Under the pieces are notes generated by a model, which saw nothing but the letters and a program-made list of their open reading frames with translations, had not been told where the DNA came from and did no database searches. This document shows, piece after piece, positions 1 to 5,243 of a DNA stretch of 5,999 bases. Both the position numbers and the translations under genes were made by a program. Numbering within the stretch: the first letter of the stretch is position 1; each line of letters begins with the position of its first letter. The stretch lies in assembly GCA_039177895.1 (NCBI GenBank), contig JBCDFO010000315.1:1-5999 (forward strand). Direction: 5' to 3'. The stretch is from JBCBEX01 sp039177895 (lineage in GTDB: Bacteria > Bacteroidota > Rhodothermia > Rhodothermales > Rubricoccaceae).

Positions 1-238
1 CGTGATGATGCCACGCATGGACGGGGTGGAGGCGACGCGGCGCATCCGGGCACGGATCGCACCGGACCGCCAGCCGCGTATCATCGCGCTCACGGCGCAC
101 GCCCTCGCTGAGGAACGCCGCCGCTGCCTCGCGGCGGGCATGGACGGCTTCATCGCCAAGCCGTTCTCCTTCGACCAACTCGCCCAGGAGCTGAAGCTCC
201 CCGCCGTCGGCATGGGCGGCGAGGTCGGCCGGGCCTGA
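1..238 (+). CDS. C-terminal receiver (REC) domain, partial; probably the end of a hybrid histidine kinase
   Basis: This is the 3' end of a gene that begins left of the window. About 78 residues are visible, reading in frame from base 2 to a TGA at 236-238. The visible part opens with VMMPRMDGVEATRR, the signature that directly follows the phosphoacceptor Asp in CheY-like receivers. The lost codon ends in C (base 1), which fits an Asp GAC immediately upstream. The conserved switch Thr (in ALTA, about residue 31) and Lys (in AKPF, about residue 53) are present, so the domain should be phosphorylatable. Only some 15 residues follow the last helix and there is no output or HPt domain, so the receiver is C-terminal. 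The MDGxEATRxIR style is typical of receivers fused to hybrid sensor kinases, but a stand-alone CheY-like protein cannot be excluded. It lies about 80 bases upstream of another sensor kinase in the same orientation. Confidence 0.9.
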   Translation, partial: VMMPRMDGVEATRRIRARIAPDRQPRIIALTAHALAEERRRCLAAGMDGFIAKPFSFDQLAQELKLPAVGMGGEVGRA

Positions 239-319
239 GAACGACGTACAGTCAGAGGACGAGCGTGAGGCAGGCGCGCGCGTAGATTGGCGCGCCCCCC
301 ACACTGCCGCGCGCCCTCG

Positions 320-1861
320 ATGCTGCCTGACGCCCCGCCCGATCCTATGCCACCCTCACACGCTGCGCTGCTCGTGGGCGTGGCCCAGCGCGCCCTGGCC
401 GAAGACTGGATCAGCCTCCGCGACTACACCGAGGCCGCATGCGAGGCGCTGCTCGGCGGCGCGGTGGTCCGGCTCCTGCAAGCCTGCCCCGACGGCCGCT
501 TCGAGGTCGTCGGCCGGGACGGCGAGGTGGGTGCTCGGAGCGATGAGGCAACGGCCCTGCGGGCTATCCAGTCCGCCAACGAGGCCGCCACGCTCGACGA
601 GGCGACCAGCGAGGCGCTCGCCGCTCTCTGCACCATCGCGCCCGCTCCTGCGTGGGTTGTCCCCATCGTGGGCGCGAAGACGTACCTCCTCGCCGCCTTC
701 CGCTCTCCTCCGCTCGACGAGGCGGAGCACAGCACGCTCACGCTCGTCGCCGACCTCCTCGTGCGGTCGCTGCGCCGCCGTGACCTCGAGTACAACATCC
801 GCCGCCGCGAGGCCCAGACCCGCGCCATCCTCCGCACCACCGTCGATGGCATCATCACCATCGACGAGCACGGGGCGATCCTGTCGATGAACCCCGCCGC
901 CGAGCGCATCTTCGGCTTCGTGGCCGAGGAGATCATCGGCTGCAACGTGAAGGTGCTCATGCCGTCGCCCTACTACGAGGAGCACGACGGCTACATGGCC
1001 GCCTACCGCGAGACGGGCCGCCGCCGCATCATCGGCATCGGGCGCGAGGTGAGCGGCCAGCGCAAGAACGGCGACACGTTCCCGATGGACCTCTCCGTGA
1101 GTGAGGTCCGGGCCGCAGACGGGACGCGCACGTTCACGGGCCTCATCCGCGACATCTCCGCGCGTCGCGAGCTCGAAGCCGAGGTGCTGCGTATCGCCGA
1201 CGACGAGCGCCGCCGCATCGGGCAGGACCTCCACGACGGTCTCGGGCAGATGCTCACCGGCACGCATCTCATCGCACGCGGGCTGGCGCGCCAGCTCAGC
1301 GCCGACGCCTCGGAGCGCGCGGCCGACGCCGACGAACTCGCCGGGCTCATCAAGGACGCCGACAGCTATGCGCGGGCCCTGGCACGCGGCCTCGTCCCGG
1401 TCGAGTTGGAGGCGCACGGGCTCGCAGCGGCGCTGAAGCGGCTCGCGGCCAACGCCGAGCGGCTCTTTGGCATCACGTGCACGTTCGAGCTGAGCGGCTC
1501 CGGCGCGGGCGACGTCGGCGAAGCCCCCGAGGTCCCGGCGGCCACCCACCTCTTCCGCATCGCGCAGGAGTCCGTGTCGAACGCGGTCCAGCACGGCCAG
1601 GCGCAGCAGGTCACAATCACGCTGGTGGTGGGCACCGACCAGGTGCGGCTGCGCGTGGACGACGACGGCATCGGGATCGACGAGACGATCCGGTCAGGGG
1701 CAAGCGAGGCGCTGGCCGAGACCGGCACGCGGCGCGACAGCAACCGCGGGATGGGCGTGCGCATCATGCACTACCGCGCCCGCATCGCGCAGGGCTCGCT
1801 CGAGCTACGCCCCGGCGCGACCGGCGGCACGACCGTCCTCTGCACGATCCCGCTGCCCTGA
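320..1861 (+). CDS. Soluble GAF-PAS sensor histidine kinase (HisKA_3/NarL type) with FixL-like haem-PAS motif
   Basis: This sensor kinase phosphorylates a partner response regulator, almost certainly the one encoded next. Numbered from the ATG at 320 (513 aa), residues about 25-150 look like a divergent GAF domain and 163-283 are a PAS domain. A HisKA_3 dimerisation domain follows, with phosphoacceptor His305 in LHDGLGQ, then an HATPase_c domain with N box Asn421, G1 box DDDGIGID from 447 and G2 box GMGVR from 477. HDxxxQ is the bifunctional kinase/phosphatase signature of the NarX/DesK family. No transmembrane segment is visible, so it should be cytoplasmic. In the PAS domain, His222, Ile237, Arg242, Leu258 and Val260 fall at the spacing of Bradyrhizobium FixL His200, Ile215, Arg220, Leu236 and Ile238, so haem binding is plausible. 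The positions of FixL Arg206 and His214 are Ala and Arg here. The start is uncertain: a TTG at 287 and an ATG at 347 are in frame, and no Shine-Dalgarno supports any of them. A Bacteroidota-like -7 element (TAGATTGG, 283-290) overlaps the TTG and argues against it. Confidence 0.95.
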   Translation: MLPDAPPDPMPPSHAALLVGVAQRALAEDWISLRDYTEAACEALLGGAVVRLLQACPDGRFEVVGRDGEVGARSDEATALRAIQSANEAATLDEATSEALAALCTIAPAPAWVVPIVGAKTYLLAAFRSPPLDEAEHSTLTLVADLLVRSLRRRDLEYNIRRREAQTRAILRTTVDGIITIDEHGAILSMNPAAERIFGFVAEEIIGCNVKVLMPSPYYEEHDGYMAAYRETGRRRIIGIGREVSGQRKNGDTFPMDLSVSEVRAADGTRTFTGLIRDISARRELEAEVLRIADDERRRIGQDLHDGLGQMLTGTHLIARGLARQLSADASERAADADELAGLIKDADSYARALARGLVPVELEAHGLAAALKRLAANAERLFGITCTFELSGSGAGDVGEAPEVPAATHLFRIAQESVSNAVQHGQAQQVTITLVVGTDQVRLRVDDDGIGIDETIRSGASEALAETGTRRDSNRGMGVRIMHYRARIAQGSLELRPGATGGTTVLCTIPLP

Positions 1862-1943
1862 CCGGACTGATTTCCAGAGGCTCCGCGTGAACTGGACGTA
1901 GCTTTCAGCCCTACCCGTTGGCCTCCTTCGACTCCTGCGACCG

Positions 1944-2594
1944 ATGACCCGCCTGCTGCTCGTTGACGACCATCCGCTCCTCCGCAAGGGCCTCGCCATG
2001 ACACTCAACGCCGAGGCCGACCTCGACGTGGTCGGGCAGGCCGCGAGCGCCGAGGAGGCCCTCGAAGCCTTCGGCACGCTCGACCCTGACGTGGCGCTGA
2101 TCGACATCTCGCTGCCGGGCATGAGCGGCCTCGAACTGCTCAAGCACCTGCTCGCCCTCAAGCCGGACTTGCTCGCGCTCGTCGTCTCCCGCCACGACGA
2201 GTCGCTCTACGCTGAGCGCGCCGTCCGCGCCGGGGCCAAGGGCTATGTGATGAAGGTCGAGGCCGCCGACGAGATCGTGCAGGCGGTGCGCCACGTGCTG
2301 CGCGGCGGGATCTACATGAGCGAGGACCTCAAGGACCGCCTCCTCTTCGGGGCCGCTGTCGGGCGCAAGGCCCCGATGCAGTCGCCGCTGGAGGTGCTCT
2401 CCGACCGCGAACTGGAGGTCTTCGAGATGACGGGGCGCGGGCTGCCCACGCGCGAGATCGCTGAGCGGCTGCACCTCTCGGTGAAGACCGTCGAGAGCTA
2501 TCGCGCACGCATCAAGACGAAGCTCAGCCTGGAATCGGGCACGGAGCTGATGCAGCACGCCGTCCGCTGGGTGGAGAGCGAGAGCGGCACCTGA
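1944..2594 (+). CDS. NarL/FixJ family response regulator (REC plus LuxR-type HTH)
   Basis: This is a 216-residue DNA-binding response regulator. Residues 3-120 form the receiver: acidic pair Asp8-Asp9, phosphoacceptor Asp54 (LIDISLPGMSG), switch Ser82 and Lys104 (GYVMK) are all in place. A short linker leads to a LuxR/GerE helix-turn-helix from about residue 149 to 210, opening LSDRELEVFEM. Its recognition region is TREIAERLHLSVKTVESYRARI. Length and layout are normal for the NarL/FixJ family, and no residue needed for phosphorylation is missing. The gene starts 82 bases after the HisKA_3 kinase in the same orientation, and this regulator class is the usual partner of that kinase class. The ATG at 1944 places the start two residues before the first receiver strand, and no good upstream alternative exists. 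The gap contains TAGCTTTC (1899-1906), one base from the Bacteroidota -7 consensus, so separate transcription is possible, but no -33 box at proper spacing was found. Target genes cannot be read from the sequence. Confidence 0.97.
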   Translation: MTRLLLVDDHPLLRKGLAMTLNAEADLDVVGQAASAEEALEAFGTLDPDVALIDISLPGMSGLELLKHLLALKPDLLALVVSRHDESLYAERAVRAGAKGYVMKVEAADEIVQAVRHVLRGGIYMSEDLKDRLLFGAAVGRKAPMQSPLEVLSDRELEVFEMTGRGLPTREIAERLHLSVKTVESYRARIKTKLSLESGTELMQHAVRWVESESGT

Positions 2595-2597
2595 GCC

Positions 2598-2612
2598 AGC
2601 ATGACTCATGCT
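2598..2612. repeat. 15-base palindrome just after the response regulator gene
   Basis: AGCATGA and TCATGCT are perfect 7-base arms around a single central C, three bases after the regulator's stop codon. The one-base centre suits a dimeric protein-binding site better than an RNA hairpin, although a 5-bp stem with loop GACTC could form. Its function is unknown. Confidence 0.4.
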
Positions 2613-2673
2613 CGATAGTCCTTAGGCAGCACCACTCTGATGGGCTTTGGACTTCGCTCGTCAACCACCCCTG

Positions 2674-2695
2674 TCCCCTCCTGTCTAGGAGGGGA
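2674..2695 (+). terminator. Hairpin terminator candidate downstream of the kinase-regulator pair
   Basis: A perfect 9-bp stem (TCCCCTCCT pairing with AGGAGGGGA) closes a 4-base GTCT loop about 80 bases after the response regulator stop. It is followed by the pyrimidine-rich ACTTCTCTCTCC rather than a clean run of T, so it is a good stem but an imperfect intrinsic terminator. It most likely ends the transcript of the kinase-regulator pair. No gene converges from the other side. Confidence 0.5.
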
Positions 2696-2843
2696 ACTTC
2701 TCTCTCCACATCGCAACAGACCGTACCCATCAGACTCAGCTTACCTGAGGAGTAGGGGCCGTTTGCGAACCGCCTCCACGGGCCGTCGCGGTGGGAATCG
2801 ATCTGCATCAGGGCCCAGGGGCACGCCAGCCTGTGAGGGCGTC

Positions 2844-2886
2844 CCCGACGCCGTGATGCGGTCCGTGCTGCCAGCCTGGCGTCGGG
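2844..2886. repeat. 9-base inverted repeat upstream of the universal stress protein gene
   Basis: CCCGACGCC (2844-2852) and GGCGTCGGG (2878-2886) are perfectly complementary across a 25-base spacer, ending eight bases before a possible -10 element (TATGCT, 2895-2900). No T-run follows, so a terminator is unlikely. An operator or a structured element is possible. The direct repeat GCCAGCCTG (2825-2833 and 2870-2878) partly overlaps it. Confidence 0.4.
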
Positions 2887-2940
2887 CGGGTGCGTATGCT
2901 AGCGTGCTGCGTCCCCTGTCTCCCTCAACGCTCCGCTCCC

Positions 2941-3849
2941 ATGTCCACCATCGTCGCTGCCCTCGACTTCTCTGACGGCGCGGGCACCGCCCTGCGCGTT
3001 GCGGCCGACCACGCCGCGCGCACCGGCGCTGCGCTCCACCTCTTCCACGCCGACGTGCTCTTCGACGGCATCGACTCGCCCAGCGCGGAGGTGCACCAGG
3101 CGCGCATCGCTGCGTTTGCGAAAGACAAGCTGGGTGCCGAGCGGTATGCCAGCCTCGACCCCGTCGTGGCGGCCGGACGCGGCCTCGCCGCCGCCCCACC
3201 CATCCTCGACTACGTCGCGAGCATCGGCGCCGATCTCCTCGTGACCGGCACGCACGGACGGCGCGGCCTCCGGCGGCTCGTGCTCGGGAGCGTAGCGAGC
3301 GAGCTCATCCGCGAGGCCGTCTGCCCCGTCATGGTGGTGCCGACGAGCAAGACGACCATGCCAGGGCCGACCGCCCCAGTCGTGGTGCCGCTGGACTTCT
3401 CCGCCCTCAACGACGCCGCGCTGTCGCTGGCCGTCACCTGGGCCCGGGCCTACGGGGCGCCGCTGCACCTCGTCCATATCGTCGAGCTGCTGGGGCCCTA
3501 CCCGGAGTTCTATCCCGAATCGCTCGTGCCGAGCCTGGCTGTGGGCACCAGCGAGGCCGCCGAGGCGCTGGCCGCCGAGCACGACCTCGAAGAGCGCGCC
3601 GAGGCAGCGCTCCGAGAGATCGCGGCCACGGTCCGCGCCGAGGGCATCGGCGATGTCGAGCTGTTTGTGGGCTACGGGCACCCCGACCGCCGCATTGACG
3701 AGCACGCCGCCGAGCACGGGGCCGGGCTGATCGTGATGGCGACGCACGGGCTGACCGGCTTCGCGCATGCGCTGGTCGGGAGCGTGACCGAGAAGACGGT
3801 ACGCCGAGCACCGTGCGCCGTGCTGACGGTGAAGGCTCCTTCGGAGTGA
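2941..3849 (+). CDS. Universal stress protein with two UspA domains
   Basis: This 302-residue cytoplasmic protein is made of two UspA-like domains in tandem, about residues 1-140 and 145-300. Each opens with the family's first strand and Asp (ALDFS with Asp9; PLDFS with Asp152). Domain 1 has a complete ATP-loop motif G-x2-G-x9-G-S: Gly103, Gly106, Gly116-Ser117. Domain 2 keeps Gly270 and Gly280-Ser281 with the same nine-residue spacing, but the first Gly is Ala267 (ATHG), a common variant. Nucleotide binding is therefore expected in domain 1 and likely in domain 2. Proteins of this type respond to starvation, oxidative or energy stress, but no specific role can be read from sequence. An in-frame GTG exists at 2890. 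The ATG at 2941 was chosen because it places the MSTIVAALDFS strand at the N-terminus, as in the family, and the extra 17 residues are Cys/Pro-rich with no family match. It appears to be transcribed alone. Confidence 0.95.
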   Translation: MSTIVAALDFSDGAGTALRVAADHAARTGAALHLFHADVLFDGIDSPSAEVHQARIAAFAKDKLGAERYASLDPVVAAGRGLAAAPPILDYVASIGADLLVTGTHGRRGLRRLVLGSVASELIREAVCPVMVVPTSKTTMPGPTAPVVVPLDFSALNDAALSLAVTWARAYGAPLHLVHIVELLGPYPEFYPESLVPSLAVGTSEAAEALAAEHDLEERAEAALREIAATVRAEGIGDVELFVGYGHPDRRIDEHAAEHGAGLIVMATHGLTGFAHALVGSVTEKTVRRAPCAVLTVKAPSE

Positions 3850-3862
3850 GGCCCCCTGAGCG

Positions 3863-3916
3863 AGGCCCTCCGAGTCGGGCCTGGGTGTACGCCTGTGGGG
3901 AGGGCCCTCACACAGG
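3863..3916 (+). terminator. Two weak GC hairpins after the stress protein gene
   Basis: Just after the stop codon, AGGCCC (3863-3868) can pair with GGGCCT (3877-3882). CCTGTG (3892-3897) can pair with CACAGG (3911-3916) around the palindrome GAGGGCCCTC (3900-3909). Position and pairing suit transcript termination, but no T-run follows either stem, so this is a tentative call. Confidence 0.3.
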
Positions 3917-3977
3917 TCCGGGCGCACGCCCCGTCGTTTGGCCCGTGGCAAATCGTCTAGACTAGGATCAGCCATCA

Positions 3978-4001
3978 GAGGCCCCATGCGGGGGCGGCCT
4001 C
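3978..4001 (+). promoter_or_regulatory. Leader hairpin before the SDR-like gene
   Basis: GAGGCC (3978-3983) pairs with GGCCTC (3996-4001), and two further CC/GG pairs can form with one bulged base. It lies 51 bases before the preferred start and just after AT-richer sequence (TCTAGACTAGGAT, about 3955-3967) that may contain a -10 region. A TTTG about 20 bases earlier could be a -33 element, but the spacing to the -7 candidate is short. Function is unproven. Confidence 0.25.
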
Positions 4002-4052
4002 GCGAATCGTATGCGCCCTCTTCCAACCACGCCCAACCTGGGCCGACTCGCC

Positions 4053-4784
4053 ATGCCTTCGACCGCTTCCTGGCTCGCTGGCGCCTCTGTGGCCATTACC
4101 GGTGCCGACCGTCCGATCGGACGTGCCATCTCTTCAAGCTTTGCTAGCCACGGCGTTGACCTCGCCCTTGTGGGCACCTCCGCTGCCGCGCTCGGCACCA
4201 CCGCGGACGAGGTGTCCCGTATCCGCGCGCTGCACCAGAACGAGGCAACGCCGCTGCTGATCGACGCCGACGCCGCCACGCCCGAGGGCATGGCGACGCT
4301 CGAACGCTCGGCCGTGGCCACGTTTGGTCCGCTCGACGCCCTGGTGCACGTCGTTGAGATTGGCGAACCAGCGGTGCTCGCTGCTGCGACGGCGGCCGTG
4401 CTGGCTGTCGCAGGACGCGGGCTCATCAGCCAGGGCGGGTCGTTGGTGATCGCTGTGTTGGCCGGGCCCTGGCGTCCAGCCGCGCAGGCCAACGGGCTCG
4501 CCGAGACAACGTCGGCCCTAGAGGGGATGGTGCGCGGCGCGGCCCGCGCGTGGCACAGACGGGTGGCCGTCAACGGCGTCGTGCTGGAGGCCAACGGGGC
4601 CCTGCAGACGCGCGCGCTGGGCTTCGAGGCCTTCTCGCGCGCCGCGCTGCCCACGGCCGTCGCCCCCCAGACCGGCGACTTCGACCAGGCCGCCCGCGTC
4701 ATCCGCTTCCTCGCCTCCCGCGAGGCGCAGGCGCTGACCGGCCAGACGCTCACCGTCGGCCGGACGCTCGCCGAGGCGGCGTAG
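4053..4784 (+). CDS. SDR-fold (short-chain dehydrogenase-like) protein lacking the catalytic residues
   Basis: From the ATG at 4053 the protein has 243 residues, the classical SDR length, with the Rossmann start VAITGADRPIG at about residues 13-23 and the family C-terminus FLASREAQALTGQTLTVG. Most functional motifs are altered. The TGxxxGxG loop reads TGADRPIG, with Pro in place of the middle Gly. The NNAG position reads HVVE (99-102). The strand carrying the active-site Ser reads GGSLVIAVLAG, with no Ser at the catalytic place. The YxxxK position reads LAETT (Leu149, Thr153 by my alignment), and the PG after VN is LE. The fold looks intact and the frame is uninterrupted, so this is probably a pseudoenzyme or a protein with a new role rather than a decayed gene. 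An in-frame ATG at 4011 would add 14 residues; 4053 fits the usual short N-terminus better. Substrate and partners are unknown. Confidence 0.85.
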   Translation: MPSTASWLAGASVAITGADRPIGRAISSSFASHGVDLALVGTSAAALGTTADEVSRIRALHQNEATPLLIDADAATPEGMATLERSAVATFGPLDALVHVVEIGEPAVLAAATAAVLAVAGRGLISQGGSLVIAVLAGPWRPAAQANGLAETTSALEGMVRGAARAWHRRVAVNGVVLEANGALQTRALGFEAFSRAALPTAVAPQTGDFDQAARVIRFLASREAQALTGQTLTVGRTLAEAA

Positions 4785-4787
4785 GGG

Positions 4788-4822
4788 TTGGTTCTTGGCC
4801 TCTGGTTTTTGGTCATTGGTGG
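4788..4822 (+). repeat. Heptamer tandem array, five units (TTGGTYN)
   Basis: Five consecutive 7-base units, TTGGTTC, TTGGCCT, CTGGTTT, TTGGTCA and TTGGTGG, keep TGG at exactly 7-base steps (4789, 4796, 4803, 4810, 4817). The array begins four bases after the SDR-like stop codon. It shares an 11-base sequence, TGGCCTCTGGT (4796-4806), with the reverse complement of the array at 4971-5012. Confidence 0.75.
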
Positions 4823-4970
4823 GGAGGAGGACGAAGCCGCTCGGCCGTTGACATGACTGCATAGGCCCGCGCTCTGCAGGTTGCGCGGAGCACGAAGGTC
4901 GAGGCGCAGCAAAGAATCGGGGTCCTCAACCAGGGATGGATGAACGACGACCCCAACGGACAGGGACTGG

Positions 4971-5012
4971 AGGTCAACGACCAGAGGCCACCAGCTACCA
5001 ACCAACAACCAG
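4971..5012 (-). repeat. Heptamer tandem array, six units, inverted relative to the first
   Basis: Read on the minus strand from 5012 to 4971, the units are CTGGTTG, TTGGTTG, GTAGCTG, GTGGCCT, CTGGTCG and TTGACCT. TGG (or TAG/TGA) recurs every seven bases. ACCAGAGGCCA (4980-4990, plus strand) is the exact reverse complement of 4796-4806, in the same unit register, so the two arrays form an imperfect inverted pair around the core at 4823-4970. Confidence 0.7.
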
Positions 5013-5096
5013 GGACCCGCCCTCGGGCCTCCATGCGGATGTGCTCTGGACGTCTGTCCCGGAGCGCGTAGGGATTTCCCCCACCCCGACGGACGG

Positions 5097-5130
5097 GGCG
5101 GCCTCACGCGGGTCCGCGCAGGCCGCCTTT
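5097..5130 (+). terminator. Strong GC hairpin followed by TTT, upstream of ccoN
   Basis: GGCGGCCT (5097-5104) pairs perfectly with AGGCCGCC (5120-5127), and inside it CGCG (5107-5110) pairs with CGCG (5115-5118). TTT then C follows. On the plus strand this resembles an intrinsic terminator with a short T-run, and on the minus strand no T-run follows. It may end transcripts coming from the SDR-like gene and insulate ccoN. If the ccoN transcript starts upstream of it, it could instead act as an attenuator. A second stem, CCCCG/CGGGG (5084-5088, 5094-5098), overlaps its first two bases. Confidence 0.5.
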
Positions 5131-5243
5131 CACGAGCGTGGGCTGGCCTGCGGTTGATTGGGCCCATTGTGTGGCGCAGTGCCGTGGTTGTGCACGGATG
5201 CTGGGCTGCACGGCTGAGATCCACCCAATCCTTTCGACGGCTT

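Larger units (their letters stand above)
2595..2940. other. Gene-free stretch rich in inverted repeats
   Basis: These 346 bases between the response regulator and the universal stress protein show no convincing gene on either strand. Short open frames here have no family character. The stretch holds a 15-base palindrome (2598-2612), a 9-base inverted pair TCTGATGGG/CCCATCAGA (2636-2644 and 2726-2734) enclosing a terminator-like hairpin (2674-2695), and a small CTCAG/CTGAG hairpin (2735-2749). Closer to the stress gene are a 9-base inverted pair (2844-2852 and 2878-2886) and a 9-base direct repeat GCCAGCCTG (2825-2833, 2870-2878). A possible -10 element, TATGCT (2895-2900), lies about 40 bases before the stress gene start but has no clear -35 partner. 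No tRNA T-loop signature or known riboswitch core was recognised. A structured leader or small RNA is possible but unproven. Confidence 0.6.
4785..5243. other. Gene-free stretch with inverted heptamer arrays and ccoN leader
   Basis: These 459 bases separate the SDR-like gene from ccoN. No frame on either strand has family character. The stretch holds a plus-strand 7-base repeat array (4788-4822), a core of about 150 bases with a small CCGCGC/GCGCGG hairpin (4867-4888), an oppositely oriented 7-base array (4971-5012), a strong GC hairpin with TTT (5097-5130), and a further 113 bases before the ccoN start. The last part contains a TGGGCCCA palindrome (5159-5166). No convincing -10/-35 or -7/-33 pair was found for ccoN. 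The arrays plus core look like an inserted or dispersed intergenic repeat element. Confidence 0.6.

Noticed and set aside
287..319. TTG start for the kinase
   Set aside because: The added residues are Pro/Arg-rich, and the TTG lies within a promoter-like TAGATTGG. The ATG at 320 or 347 is more likely.
356..1594. Long antisense open frame of 412 codons across the kinase gene
   Set aside because: It lies opposite a clear GAF-PAS-kinase gene. Its Arg/Gly/Val-rich composition has no family motif, and long antisense frames are expected in GC-rich DNA.
2595..2940. tRNA or known riboswitch in the intergenic stretch
   Set aside because: No T-loop GTTCRANNC sequence, cloverleaf pairing or recognisable riboswitch core was found.
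2899..4026. Antisense open frame of 375 codons across the stress protein gene
   Set aside because: It mirrors the universal stress gene and has low-complexity composition with no domain signature.
4936..5157. Small plus-strand open frame with a QRPEATSYQPTTRD peptide
   Set aside because: The peptide is the translation of the 7-base repeat array, not a protein family.
5154..5167. FNR-like site (TTGAT) upstream of ccoN
   Set aside because: Only the left half-site is present. The right half reads CCCAT instead of ATCAA, so an FNR/FixK site is not supported.
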